Positions 49,297 through 61,624 are shown, numbered from the stretch's first letter. The stretch: DNA of 64,000 bases from Chelonoidis abingdonii (GCF_003597395.2 NC_133771.1:60619965-60683964), one strand, 5' to 3'. Notes: generated from the letters alone by a model not told the origin. Numbers and translations: made by a program.

Positions 49297-50527
49297 CACC
49301 CCCGCCCCATTATCGGAAACTCTACTCACCGCTTGTGCTTACCTACATGCCTCCAGCTTACCATCCAGGCACATACCACATGATCCATTGTCTACAGCCA
49401 AGCTCTAAGATACAATCGCATTTGCTCCAATCTCTAGACGAACAAACACCTACAAGATCTCTATCAAGCATTCTTAAGCTACAAATACCACCTGCTGAAG
49501 TGAAAAAACAGATTGACAGTAGCCAGAAAGTACCCAGAAGTACCTACACAGACAGGCCACTAAGAAAATAACAGATACGCCACTAGCTGTCACCTCAGCA
49601 CCCACTAAACTCTCCAGTGCACATCAAGATCTACCACCTATCCTGAAAAGATCAATCCTCGCCTCACAGATCTTGGGAGACAGACCAGCCTTTGCTTACA
49701 GACAGCTCCCAAACTCCTGAAGAAGAATACTTGCAACCACGCAATCCGCACCCTCAACATTATAAACAGAGCTATCCTTGCAACAAAGCCCTGAGAACAT
49801 CTCACGGTTATACCGCCCTCCACGACCAGGAGGTTCAGACGAGCCAGACGCCAGAATCTATAGATTGACACCATCATAGACCTAATCACATCAGCACGCC
49901 AATCAGGTGACTCGTTCAGCTGTACATCTACCAACGATGATATATCATCATCTGCCAGCAATGCCCTTTGCCATATATCATGGCCAAACCGGACAGTCCT
50001 TTACGCAAAAAGAATAATGGACACAAATCTGACATCAGGAATCATAACTATCAAAACCAATGGGAAACACACTTCACCTTCACTCAGTGACAGACTTGAA
50101 GTGGCAATTTACAACAAAACATTCAAAAACAGACTCCAAAGAAGACTGCTGACTTGATATTATATACAAATTAGATACAATTAACTTAGATTTGAACAGA
50201 GACTGGGAATGTAGGGTCCATTACACTAATTTAATCTATTTCCCCATTTTAAGTATCCTCATCACCTTATTGGGTCATCTCGATTACACTTCAAAAGTTT
50301 TATTTTTTTTCTTCTCCTGCTGATGATAGCTCATTCCAATTGATTGGCCTCTTACAGTGATGGCAACTTTCTCTTTTCATTATCTTAATTCTATCTCCTC
50401 TCTATCTCGCTATCTCTGTTTTTCATGAATATCTTCTGCTGTGTGTTCAGTCTATGCATCTAGTGAAAGTGGGCTGGTATCTCCATTACCAATTAATGCA
50501 TCAGACATAATTTGTTATACTTCTAAG

Positions 50528-50774
50528 GAGGGACAGTTTCAGGCACAGCTCTAGGCAAGCGGTGCTTGAGGGGGCAGCCAACGTGAAGGGGTACGCGTCA
50601 TGTCTAGGCTCTTCATGCAGTGGTCCCTCAGTCCCTTCGAGCAAAGGATCTTGCACACTGATTGTTGTCAAGATAAAGCAGCGGTCGGTAGAGCTGCCGC
50701 CGATCAAATCGTGGCTTTTTTTTTTTTTTTTTTGCACGCTGCTTGGTGCAGCAAAAACCCTGGAGTCGGCCCTG
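50528..50774. mobile_element. hAT-like MITE nested near the Penelope 3' end
   Basis: Inverted ends gagggacagtttcagg and cctggagtcggccctg; flanks cttctaag (50520-50527) and tctctaag (50775-50782), 6/8 alike. It includes a T-run at 50717-50732. It belongs to the CAGGGCCGGC-TIR family. Confidence 0.72.
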
Positions 50775-50819
50775 TCTCTAAGGTGCCACAATACTCCTGT
50801 TCTTTTTTCAGTCTAGATA

Positions 50820-51479
50820 AATGTTGGATAGTCAATTGCAATGCATAAGAAGGGTACTTTTTTTAAAAAAAATGTTGCCCACTAGATGTCAGTGAAACCA
50901 AAGAAAAGGCTTAATTCAAAACTAGGGTAAAAGCACTAAGCATCACTGAAACCAGCATGCTTTAGGCATTGCAACAGAAAAATTCTATGATGTTCTTTGC
51001 ACTAATGCAGGGCTTTAGCATTATTTCTCCTTGACAGCAGAGACAAAATTTTAAGGGTACATTTGATTCCCACAGGGGGAAACAATATACAAATTTATTG
51101 TATTCTATATTCATTTACTTATAGTGCTGATTTGAAAATTTTTCAGCAAAATATTTTTCCGTTGAAAATACTCCTTTACTGAAACTGAATTTCTGTGGGA
51201 ACCTGTCAATTCTGATGAAATTTGGTTAGAAACAAGATCAAAATGAAATGTTCATTAAAGTTGAAACATTCCATTCCAATAAGGTCAAAACAGAACATTT
51301 CAACCATATCCAAAATGCTTAGTTTCTATTTTTTCTAAATGAAATTGTCAAAATCAACATGTTCCCATGGGAATTTTTGATTTTAGTTAAATGATTCAGT
51401 TTAAATTAAATGGAAGGATAATCAAAACCAGTTAGTTAATTATGGTTTTTGATTTCTAAAGGGCAGACTTTGGGAAATT
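50820..51479. repeat. Intron sequence with GAAATTTTC-word repeat
   Basis: 51130-51420 is rich in gaaaatttttc, tttccgttgaaa, gaaacattcc and gggaatttttg words, like 21660-22285. The ends are not definable. Confidence 0.4.
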
Positions 51480-54405
51480 TAAAGAAATTAGTTAAATCAA
51501 CTAGACTGAAGAGCTCAAGGACGTAAATGTGGAAGACACTTGGAATTTCTTTAGATCAGTTATACAAAAACTATCTGAAATTTGCATCTCCAGCAACAGG
51601 AAAAAATTGGTAGAGAAGAGCTCCAGACCCAGCTGGATGAATAATCATCTCAAAAAAAAATATTAACAGGAGTAAGCAAAGCACCTATGAGGAATGGAAA
51701 AAAGGGTTGATCCGCAAAAAAGCTACATTGTGTAGGTTAGAAAATGTAGGAATAAAGTGAAAAATGCTAAAAGTCAAGCTGAATTAACTCTTTCCAAGGA
51801 AACTAAAATAAATAGTTTTTTTAGTTATGTAAATAAAAAGAGAACACGGAAGGATGAGGATGGGCAATTGGGCAGTGTAGATGGGAAGGAGATTAAAGAT
51901 AGTCTACGTATGGCCCAAAACCTAGATGAATACTTTTCCTTGGCAGTACGACTGATGGAATGGGTGTCTAGAAATGGAAATTAGCACATCCAAGGTGAAA
52001 GAAAAACTTTCAGTTCAGTGCGCTCAAATTGGGGGGTTGAGTAATTTCTATCCCAGAATACGGAAAGAGCTGGCACATAAGAGTGCTAGTTTGGTAGCGA
52101 GGATTTCTAATAAATCTATCTACTCATGGGTAGCACCATATGACTGGAAAAAAGCTAATGTTGTACCTATATTTAAGAAAGAGAAGAAAAGTGACCTGGG
52201 CAATTACAGAGCCATTAGTCTGACCTCAGCAGTATGCAAGGTTTTAGAACAAATTGTGAAGGAATGAATAATTATATTCAGAGAGATAAATGGTAAAGGT
52301 GATGTAATGCATCATGGGTTTACCAGAGGTAGATCATGTCAGGTTAACCGGATTTCCTTCTTTGAGAAAATAACTAATTTTTTTAGGTAAGGGAATTGCA
52401 TGTAGTAGATTTAATATACTTGGACTTCAGTAAAGCATTTGACACAATACCACATGGGAAATTAGTAATTAAATTAGGGAGGATGGGGATCAGTACAAGC
52501 ATTGTAAAGTGAATAAGGAACTGGCTAAAGGGGACAAGGCAACGGGTTGTGCTGAAAGGTGAATTACCACATTGGAGGTAGGTTACTAGTGGAGTTCCTC
52601 AAGGATCGGTCTTGGGACCAATATGAGTCAATATTTTTATTAAAGACCATGGAATAAAAAGTAGGAGTGTTCTAATGACGTTTGCTGACAATACGCAGTT
52701 GGGAAGCATCATCAGTACAGAAGAGGATCAGAATATTATACTGGAGGATATGGATGACCTTGAAGACTGGAGTGACAGAAATGGTGTGAAATTCAATAGT
52801 ACAGGAATGCAAAGTAATGCACTTAGGATTAATAATAAAATTTCTGCCACAAGCTGGGGGCTCATCAGTTGGAAGTGGCAAAGGAGTAGAGAGGTCAGGG
52901 TTTGTGATTGGATCACAGGATGACTACGGGCCACCAGCGTGATGTGGCTGTGAAAAAGGCAAATGTGATACTAGGATGTATCAGATGAGGTATTTCTGGT
53001 AGAGATAGCGAAGCATTAATGCCATTGTACAAGGCACTGGTAAGACCTTGTTTGGAATACTATGTACAATTCTGGGCACCCATATTCAAGAAAGATGAGT
53101 TTAAACTGGAACAAGGATGATCAGGGGAATGGAGGGCCTGCCTTATGAGAGGAGACTGAAAGAGTTTGGTTTGTTTAGTTTAGCAAAAAGAAGATTGAGA
53201 GGGGATATGGCTAAAGGACAATGTTGGCACAAGAACAAATAGATATAAACTGGCCATGAACAAATTCAGGCTGGAAATTAGAAGATGGTTTCTAATCATT
53301 GGAGAGAGGGATGAGGTTCTGTAACAGCCTCCCAATAGGAGTTGTGGGGGAAAACAACGTATTTAGTTTTAAGAGAGAGAGCGGGACAGATTTATGAGTG
53401 CAGTTGTATGATGGGGTTGCTTGTCATGGTAGGGGACAGGGCTCAGCAGTCCTGGGGCTCACTTTTGGATTATGTTTTATGCTCCTAAACCTCATTCTTC
53501 AGGGTTTCAGCTGGCCACTTGCAGGGGTCTTAAAGGGCTTCCCCCCAGTGTGTTCTCGGAGGGTATATTTTTTATCTCCTTCCTCTGAAGCATCCGGGAT
53601 GGCCATGGGCATAGGCGCCGACTCCATGAGTGCTCCGAGGCTGGAGCACCGACAGGCAACTCCCCCCCTGCCCCTCCATTCCAGCTCGCCTCTGCTCCAC
53701 CTTCTCCCCTGAGCGCGCTGCCATGTCCTGCTTCTCCCTCCTCAGCGCTTGTGCTACAAAACAGCTGTTTTGTGTGGCAAGCCTAGGAGGGAGGGGGGAA
53801 GATGGGGAACGCAGCGTGCTTGGGGGAGGAGATGGGGCCAGGATGGAGATTTGGAGAAGGGTGGGGTGGAGTTAGAGCAGGGACTTTGGGGCAGGGGTGG
53901 AGTTGGGGCGGGGCCAGGGCCGTGGTTGGGGGCACGTGCACCCACTGGAGAAAAAAAAATGTTGGTGCCTGTGGCCATGGGTGGTGATAAACATTGGGTA
54001 GGGAAGGCCAGGGCTATGAGGTGGCTGAGTATATTCTCAGGTGCTTGGCTGGCTGGTTCTTGCTCACATGCTCAGGGTCCCTAACTAATCCCTGTATGTG
54101 GGCTTGGGAAGGAATTTCCCCCCCAAGGCAGACTGGCTGTATCATTGTTGTTTTTTTCCTCTTCCCCTGCAGTGTATGAGTATGGGCCACTTCCCAGGAT
54201 TATCTGGGAATATCTCACTTAATCATTTCCCTGCGATTGTAGGGGCCTCGGTCCCTTCTATTGTTTACCTTTGGGCTGTAATACTTTGGTCTAATTTTGG
54301 TTGCTGGGTTTAGTGTGTAGGTACCGAGTGGTGTTGGTGACCTTGATATATAGAAGGGCAGACTAGATAATCTGGTGGTCCCTTCTGGCCTCCAATGTTA
54401 TGAAA
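51480..54405 (+). mobile_element. CR1 LINE, sense, with degenerate pol and a hAT insertion
   Basis: The + strand has the linker (INSFFSYVNKKRTRKDEDG, 51757-51984), RT start (VAPYDWKKANVVPIFKKEK and SDLGNYRAISLTS, 51974-52267), and a VVDLIYLDFSKAFDTIPHGK-like segment at about 52400-52460. The active-site box reads FADN at 52683. A C-terminal RT remnant (near 53000-53280) and 3'-UTR follow, ending tagataatctggtggtccct near 54390. Frames are broken. The 3'-UTR is interrupted by the hAT at 53609-53972. Confidence 0.92.
53609..53972. mobile_element. hAT MITE in CR1 3'-UTR with perfect TSD
   Basis: Begins gcataggcgccgactccatg and ends aatgttggtgcctgt. The 8-mer ggccatgg is identical at 53601-53608 and 53973-53980. 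Removing it restores the CR1 phrase catccgggatggccatgg then gtggtgataaac. Inside are gtgctccgaggctggagcac and purine-rich sequence. Confidence 0.9.
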
Positions 54406-55689
54406 TGGCATTTTCTTACTGAAAAAGCTTTTCGAACAGCTAGGCATTCTGCTGTGTTTTGTTGTAGGCTCTTGTATGCCTGACAGTTTGTATAATTACA
54501 TTCATCTGGCTTCAGTATCTACAGTCTGAAGCTCTTATGATAGATATTACATTGCTGTCAAACTATTCATGTTTCCCTAAATTTGTTCTAAGTTTTTAAT
54601 GCCAAAATCTATCAAGAAATTAATTAATCACTTAGATTTCACTTTAGTCCTGCAGTGCTGTGTTCTCTCATAGGTGTTCAGATCCTCTACCATGCCCTAT
54701 ATCCTAGATGTTTCTGTGTATGTTATTAATTAGTGGTATTATTTTATTCTAATTATCTTTGGCTAATGTTTGATTTGCATTTGATTTAAGAAAGAGAGGT
54801 GGGAGTGTGATGCCACAATAGCTACTTGAGTTAGTGGATACTGATCTGTGTGAAAAGACTAATCTTTATTTCCCAGTCCCACTCAGATCCTATGGGTCAA
54901 GGATCTGTGGAGGGGATATGGAAGGAAAATACCAAAACCAAAATTTAGAAAATATAATAATCCATGTCCCATTTAAGGAGGCTTCCAAACTGATTCCACC
55001 TGGCAGATAGCTTAGATCTCTCATTGTCATTAGGAGGCAAGCAGGCTTTCTTCCTTTCTCTTAGGTGTTAGGTTGGGAAAGGAGCATCTTATTGAAGTTC
55101 ACAAGGCTCTTATCTCAGCACCGCCAAACGTACAATCAGAAGAACAAAAGTCTCTAGGGTCCAGATCAGGCTGGTGTCCTGGTGCCTGAGTGAACCTGCA
55201 TGCCATAGCTGCCGACATTATTGTTGTTTTTTTACCACCACTGCTGCCCCTCCCATTAACAAAAATTACCCGTTAGAATAGAGGTTTTCAGATCTCAAGA
55301 CCAAGCCTACTGTATCTAAGACTCAAAAGTACTTGGTGCCCAACTTTTGTGGTTTTAATCAATGTAGTTGTAATGGATTCTTGTTTTGACACTATACTTT
55401 TAATTGACACTCGTACCATCTCATCGTGGGCTGCACATTCCTAGTGCTATACATTCCTAGTGCTAGTGCTACACATTCCTAGTGCTACACATCCTACAGT
55501 TTGAGAACTGATGACTTCTCTCCCTCCTTCCCTCTTATCACTCTCTCATTACATCTTATCTCAAATTAGATTATAAATTCTCAGGACATTTTCTAAGAGT
55601 TATCACATAATGGTTTCTGAGGTGTAACAATTGTTACTCAGAGCAGGATTATAACTGTAGTAATTCAATTTTTACTTTTGGTCAATGCT
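54406..55689. other. Intron sequence with a small tandem repeat
   Basis: Mostly AT-rich with no exon-like signal. The tandem repeat at 55434-55494 is the only structured feature. Confidence 0.4.
55434..55494. repeat. Three-copy tandem repeat of ACATTCCTAGTGCT
   Basis: acattcctagtgct occurs three times with spacers tat, agtgct and then acacatcc, giving a short VNTR-like tract. Confidence 0.85.
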
Positions 55690-57560
55690 AAGTTTAAAAT
55701 GGTGACCAAAGCACCAGAAGATTGGAGAAAGGCAAATGTTACACCGATTTTTTTTTTTTAAAAAAAGAATGTTTGGCATTTATTTCCTCACAATTCTAAC
55801 TTCTATCTCAAGTAAAACAATGGAACACAAACATGAACAGTAGTAAGAAGCGTAAATTAAAAAAACAAAAACAAATTTTATGGGAACAGAATAAAAATTT
55901 CGTGGAAACCCATAGATGTAATATTGGATATCAGCAAAGCAGTTGAAATACTGTCTTCTGAAATCATGTTCTCACTTATTTCAACCTGAATAAGATATGC
56001 ACTTTATAATAAATAGAAAACTAGCTGAGGGACCACAAAATAAGGATTAGGATAAACAGCAAAATATTGGGTCAAAAGGAGGTGATTAGCAGGGAACTGT
56101 AGGGTTCTGTGTTAGGCTCTGTCCTATTAAATAAGATATGAATGAACTAGAAGAGTGAGCAGACATAATGTTAATGACATTTGGAGTTATTACTGAATTG
56201 AAAGGAGATGCAGACACTACAGATAATAGAAAAGGACCTACTTAGAAACAAGCTGTAAGGTGCTGTTTCCCTACCCCAGTCCAAACAGCTCAGCCCTCCT
56301 GAGTCTTGTTTAACACAACTACTACAGTCTCAAAATAAAGTCACCCCTATTACAGTCTGGTGCACAACATGCAAAGTGAAATCCTGACACCATTGAAATC
56401 AATGTCAAAACTCTCATTGATTTCAGAGGAGCCAGGATTTAACCCACATTACTTACAGGAAACCCTTCCAGCCTGAAGCTTTTCCTTAGGGTTCCACAGA
56501 GAATACCTTACCACTAAACAGATCTCTAATCCCTAGCTTCCTCTATCTGAGGGGTGTACCCTTATATCATGTACACTAGCATCAGCTGCAGCAGTCAGCT
56601 CTAATTTATTTAACCTCTCTTTAGCCAGTTCATTCCTTGCTAACACTGCCAGCCTATTGCAGGCAGAGAATAACAAAATGGAATTCAACTTTGAATTATA
56701 TTTCCCAATATGTATTAGCTTGCATGTTTTCCAGCAAAACACAGCTATGCAATGAAGAAAGAAAAAACTTGGAAAGTTGTAATGCTGAAAGAGAAGCAGG
56801 GATGACAGTTGGTAGTGCATCATTACTATGATTGTTTTGTTATTTATTTGTATTATAGTAGTGCCTAGAGTCCAGGGCCCCATTGTTCTAGGCACGCTAT
56901 AAATATATGTCAAAAGAGACAGTCCTTGCCCTGAACAATTTACAAGATATGAGCCTGCAATATGGTATGGTAGGAGAAAAAAAAAGCCAATGCAGTTTTG
57001 GGTTGCATGCACAAGGCAAGCAGTTTTGGGTGAGAGAAGTAATAATTTCTTTCTGTAGCTCTGCTGAGAGTACACCTGGAATATTGTTTATTTTTGTACA
57101 TCTGATTACTAGAAACAAATTAAATATGAAGAAATTCAAAGAAGAGTAAAAAATATCCCTAGTGGGCTGGATGGAATCCTTTAGTCAGTAGGTTTGGGGC
57201 TGGAAAGAAAGATTATACTAGGGTTACTAAATAAAATATATTTAAAAGGCATAAACATAAAAAAAGGAATAGGAATTTTTAGCATAGTTTAAGGTGTTTT
57301 AGCTAGGAGTTAAGGTAGTGAGATTAAGAGAAAATGCATGTGATTATGAGGAAAATTTCCTGACAGTAAGTTTTATTAGTTTATGAAATAGTCTCCCAAG
57401 GAAAGTGATGGAAGTGCCTTTGCGTGGCATATTTAAAACTAGATTGGACAAATCACTAGTAAATGCACACTAAGGAACGATCCTGCTTTGACAGACAGAT
57501 GGGCTAGATGACCTAGTAGGGTCTTTTTCATTCCATGAGTCTATGAATCTATGACTTTTT
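55690..57560 (+). mobile_element. Old CR1/L3-like LINE, sense, heavily decayed
   Basis: Fragments in RT order: WRKANVTPI-like near 55722, DISKAVEI near 55930 (FDxSKAFD), an SLAEGPQNKD-like region near 56025, and RVHLEYCLFLY-like near 57065. A terminal gctagatgacctagtagggt and ctatgaatctatgac tail (57510-57555) follows. 56230-56960 is unrelated sequence interrupting it. Confidence 0.7.
56230..56960. other. Interrupting segment within the old CR1-like copy
   Basis: It includes 56860-56945 (agtgcctagagtccagggcc ... gacagtccttgccctgaaca), a phrase found in old interspersed amniote repeats. The 180-codon minus-strand open frame here (57075-56533) has no domain I recognise. Confidence 0.4.
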
Positions 57561-59842
57561 CATATTGCCAGGGAAGTTGTCAACTTAAAAAAATTGCTGC
57601 CAAAAGCTCTGAACTCAGTTTAGTCTTTGTCTTCTGCTGCAAATAACTCTTTCAGTCCCGTGCAATGGAGTGCACAGAAAACTTATTTCAAGAAGGAAAA
57701 TACCTCCCCTTTCCCAGCTATAAAAGCAGTGAACTCCTAATGCTTAGCTCAGCAAATGGACTGTTTATGTGTAAAATTTAATTTAATTCCTAGAATAGGT
57801 ATGAGCCTTTAATAAACATAGATCGGACATATAGTAAAATGCAGTATCTATCATTTCTTTACCTAATATGGTGGAAATCGTAGGCCGTGATAGTACCTTT
57901 TCAAACTTACATGGAGTGTTAGTAAGGTATAAGGCAGTTATTCCACTGGTCATTGCTCTGAACATAAGATTGATTGCTCAGAATTCAGATAATCTGAGTT
58001 TACCTTGTGCTAGAAATAACTCGCTAGAAAAAAGCAAGTATTTATGTATAAAGATACACCAGACGCTTGCTCCTTGCTGGGGCTTGGCTTTATTAAGAAA
58101 TAAATTAACAATAAGATAACATGATTTCACCTGGAATCTATTAAGCAGTAGGAGTGTAAGATCTTTAAATCAGGTCCCCTCCATCCTCCATATTGAGAGC
58201 TGGAAACTCCTTTGGTCACGCTTCCACCTCAGCCCAACCGAGACTTTCCACATGGAGTCCTGTAAACTGTTGGGGGTGAGCCTTTTAGTTCTCCCCTCCC
58301 CTGCTCTACTTAGCATTTGAGACTTTTGAGGGAGCCACTCCGCTGTGGCCCAGTATCTTCACCCATATTCCATCAGACAGTGAGGATTTAATGAACTACT
58401 TCTAGATGAATGCAGGAACTCAAATAGCTGTTGGGACCACTGCTCCATTCAGTCCAGATCTGACCTTCCTTTTTAGATTCCACCAAATGACAAGCACTGT
58501 GGAATCCATTCAGATAGGCTCCAACTCCCACTAAGCTTCAGAATCTTTGAAATTGACTCTTGAGATTTCATATAAGGAAACAACATTATCTTGAAATCTT
58601 ACTTCAAAGTCATCAAAGCCAAGCCTTGGACAATTAGTTGGACAGAACAAATACGTACATTTGTTTTACATTTTCAGATGAACTCTGGCATTACTATTGT
58701 ATATTAACCAATGGCTTCTTGGTATACTTTTGCTTCAGATAAGACAAATTAGGAATATTTCATTTCACACATCATGTTTTAAGCCTCTTTCCACAATAGC
58801 ATCTATTTATTGGCTCTGGTAAGTCTAACGGATCAGTGAAATCTAGGCTACAAGACATATTAACTTAACAATTGTTTTAATGTTTCTTTAATTGATCTGT
58901 TGTTTATCACCAAAGAATACTCATTAATGTATCCCATATGGTTTAGAAAGGAGCAAACAGAAATATGAGTGATTAATGCATCTGCCTTAAAGGAAAGTTT
59001 AGTCATGTTATTCCATGTGTTTGTTTGCAGGTCATCCTGAACTTTATAGATTGTAAGTCATCACCAGTAAATCAGCAGTCAGACAATGGCAGTGTCTTTT
59101 AGCTTAACAATGCACAAGTTAAAAATTCCGTTAAGGGTTATGTGCACAAAGAGGCAACAGACGTACTATCAGCCACAATGACTTTCATTTTAGATTAAGA
59201 GAACAATAGAATAAAAGAAATCAAAAGTAAGGTCTCAGAGGGAGAGCACAGACTCCGTGTCTCTTTGGACAGTCTGCCCTAATCTCTGAGAACAAAAATG
59301 GCTTTTGAATTCTGAATACCAGAACAGAAGTTTAAAAGTGCAGTACACAGAAAACTGAAACATTACAGTCACATAGCTAAATATGCCACATAAGGGTTAC
59401 TTTTTTAAACTGTGATTCTGGAGAAAATCAGGAAGCAACAGACAGAATTAGAAAGACAGGAAATACAAAGAAGAGGCCTTGAGCAATTTTATATATTCTA
59501 TAGAAAACTTAGTTCTTCCATCCATTTGTTTTAATCCAATAACCAAAAGTAATTGAGCTAAGTTCAGCCCTGATGTATCTCCATTGAAGCCAATGGAGAT
59601 GTAAAATGATACTGGTCTACTTTGTAAAGCGCTTTGCGATCTAAAATATGAACAGTGCTATACAAGAGCTAAGTATTATTATTTATTAAGAAAACTAAGC
59701 AGTTCAGGATACACAAGGCTAACAGAATCTTGCAGATTTACTGAGTTAATGAAGAACTTTAAGATTAATTGTATACCTCTGCTGTCTTGTCTTATAAACT
59801 CTTTGGGGCAGGGATAATCTTTTCATTATGTGTATTTACAGT
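57561..59842. other. Intron sequence, nothing firmly recognised
   Basis: Mainly AT-rich. At 59572-59690 there is a tccattgaagccaatggaga phrase followed by gtaaagcgctttgcgatcta, like the tail of a CORE-type SINE. Confidence 0.4.
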
Positions 59843-59850
59843 GTTTAGTG

Positions 59851-60185
59851 CACGGACTGGCAACCTTTGGCATGGAGCCCACCAGGGTAAGCCCCCTTGC
59901 GGAGTGGCCAACTTTGTTTACCTTCTGCTTCGGCAGGTTCGGCTGATCATGGCTCCCGCTGGCCATAGTTTGCCACTCCGGGCCAATGGAGACTGCAGGA
60001 AGCAGCGTGGGCCAAGGGATGTGCTGGCCGCTGCTTCCCACAGCCCCCATTGACCCGGAGTGGCAAACTATGGCCAGTGGGAGCCGTGATTGGCCAAACC
60101 TGTCGATGCGGCAGATATACAAACCGGTCCGGCCCGCCAGGGAGCTTACCCTGGTGAGCCGTGTGCCAAAAGTTGCCGATCCCTG
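59851..60185. mobile_element. Palindromic hAT MITE, GGCAACCT-TIR family
   Basis: Ends cacggactggcaacctttgg and ccaaaagttgccgatccctg; flanks gtttagtg (59843-59850) and gtctaatg (60186-60193), 6/8. The interior is a near-perfect hairpin: gctggccatagtttgccact pairs with agtggcaaactatggccagt. Confidence 0.85.
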
Positions 60186-60453
60186 GTCTAATGTAATGGA
60201 GCTTGTGATCCTTGACTGGTGGTCTCTCTGTGGCAAATAAATAAATAATACTTATCTTCACATGATAAATCAATATTTAGTTCTTTGTTATGTCATTATT
60301 TAAAATGACATAATTTCAAGAACTATAACTTAACTTGTAGGCAGAAATCTAGCTTTCTTTTGACTTAGCTGAGTGTGGGACTGGGCCAGAGTAGATATAA
60401 TGAACCAAGTAATCTAAGCACAATTTTATATACCTTGTTCTGTTTTTCTGCAG

Positions 60454-60493
60454 GATCAAACTCATTATCAAAGATTTACCGTGATGGAATATG
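60454..60493 (+). CDS. CD109: CD109 short exon at the end of MG2
   Basis: A 40-nt exon lies between acceptor tgtttttctgcag and donor GTAAGT. It encodes DQTHYQRFTVMEY plus one base (G) of the next codon. This corresponds to the DQTYYQSFQVSEY segment of human CD109 that joins MG2 to the VLPKFEV start of MG3. It lies 14.2 kb downstream of the previous exon, and its phase agrees on both sides. Confidence 0.92.
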
Positions 60494-61539
60494 GTAAGTG
60501 AGTTCCATGTGCACTCAGACACAGAAAATTGTAATCCTTCTTTTCTGGGAATGGGAAAGTGTTATATTGTCTCAAGATGACAACAGAGCTCAAAAACAAC
60601 ATTGATGGGTGTCTTTTTTAAGTGCACATCACAATAATTCCCATACTTCAAATTGATTTCTGTGGAAGAGAGTCATTCGATTCTTCAGGTATCAATATCT
60701 GGCATTAAACTCTTGGAGATAAACAATTACTTGATGGCATATGGACATGAAACCCCGCTTGAATCTCCTATCTCTCTGAGACTGACCCACAACTTGCAGG
60801 ATCAGGATGTCATTTAGCAGTTTAATCAATGATATTTTGGATAAAACTAGAAAAGTGGTAGAAAAAACAGTGAGGACTTTGGTTTGCCAGTATCTCACCA
60901 ACAGCAGTTAGAGGATATAGTTTGTGCGGGATGTTCCCTGGTTATCTGAATGGACAATTCCTGCTCTGTGCTGTGAACGAAGGCAGTAACTCTAACTGAA
61001 GTCACTACTAATATGCCGCGAGGAGGCATTCTTAACTTTGAAATGATGATCAGTGTGAATTGAACTAGGGCAAATGAAACCCCATCATCTGTGTAGTCTT
61101 TTAAGTTCACTGATAGTAAAGACTGAATTGATTGAGTAGTTTTACTTTTTCAGGTCTCACCTGAGAGAGAAAGGAATGATATATTAGTTCTCAGTCCTGC
61201 AAGTGTCTCTGGACAAATGGACCTCGATGTCTGCTTGGAGTCTCATCAAAGTCAGTTTGGCTCTGTATGGGTACAGCAGTCTGTGTGTGGTTCCCAGTGC
61301 AGTATCAGCCTTAGATGCACACCAGTTTTGGTTAAAAAATGTGTCCTACCTCACGTCCTTTAGGAAGCTTTAGTAATGCAATCTGTATTACTGTGAAATC
61401 ACTTGTCCATCAGAGTGGTGGGAGAATCCATCATCATTACAGTGAAATACTCCTGTTACTTAAGATTGACACTTGCTCTCCTGAGTATGAATGTAATACT
61501 TCTGACATGTTTTAATGTTAGCTTTTGATTTTTTTGTAG
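60494..61539. other. 1,046-bp CD109 intron
   Basis: Begins GTAAGT and ends in a T-rich tract and TAG. No mobile element is recognised inside. Confidence 0.6.
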
Positions 61540-61624
61540 TATTACCAAAATTTGAAGTTACTCTAACAGCATCATTATATTATCCTTTGAAAGACAAGGA
61601 CTTTACTGGTATTGTCACTGCAAA
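61540..61624 (+). CDS. CD109: CD109 exon: start of MG3
   Basis: An 85-nt exon starts after a T-rich tract ending tttttgtag. Two bases complete valine, then LPKFEVTLTASLYYPLKDKD and ending GIVTA plus AA of a lysine codon; the donor is GTAAGT (61625). VLPKFEV is a hallmark at the beginning of MG3 in the alpha-2-macroglobulin/complement family. The exon should be followed by a YTYGKPV-like exon, which is not visible before base 64000. Confidence 0.94.

Larger units (their letters stand above)
47198..50807 (+). mobile_element. Penelope-like retroelement (RT plus GIY-YIG), decayed, complete ends
   Basis: Flanked by the same 12-mer tcagtctagata at 47186-47197 and 50808-50819. The 5' end (gagtagcagtcgtgttagtc, then aacaggagtacttgtggcac) recurs in inverted form at the 3' end (aaggtgccacaatactcctg). 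Deeper parts also pair: 47330-47440 with 50310-50475. Coding remnants read on +: the FYxLPxxxKxxPG-type RT start near 47880, the NIDDIFITRT active site near 48363, YRK at about 49312, and a GIY-YIG relic near 49936-50130 (KPDSPLRK, NGHKSDIRNHN). Stops and frameshifts show it is inactive. Two hAT-type elements are nested within it. Confidence 0.88.
3506..61624 (+). other. CD109: CD109 gene, internal portion (six exons and introns)
   Basis: Six exons on the + strand join in frame with canonical AG/GT borders to give about 224 residues. They match the N-terminal part of CD109, a GPI-anchored member of the alpha-2-macroglobulin/C3/C4/C5 family that acts at the cell surface and is known in mammals as a TGF-beta co-receptor. 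Landmarks in order are IRPGANVTIGV, the FSNST glycosylation site, SVFIQTDKSLYKPGQEVKF, NLIQQW, LGDWSIQVQVN, and VLPKFEVTL at the MG2/MG3 boundary. Introns are 36,330, 5,737, 117, 14,217 and 1,046 bp. The signal-peptide exon and everything from MG3 onward (bait-like region, thioester, GPI signal) lie outside the window. The family is certain from the motifs. The choice of CD109 over A2M or CPAMD8 rests on recalled overall similarity. Confidence 0.93.

Noticed and set aside
48588..49408. Several overlapping Gly/Pro/Arg-rich open frames on both strands
   Set aside because: Produced by CpG-rich sequence of the nested hAT-like element; the frames cross the element boundary into Penelope sequence.
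56533..57075. 180-codon open frame, minus strand
   Set aside because: Crosses the boundary of an old CR1-like copy; low-complexity hydrophobic and serine runs, no homology recognised.
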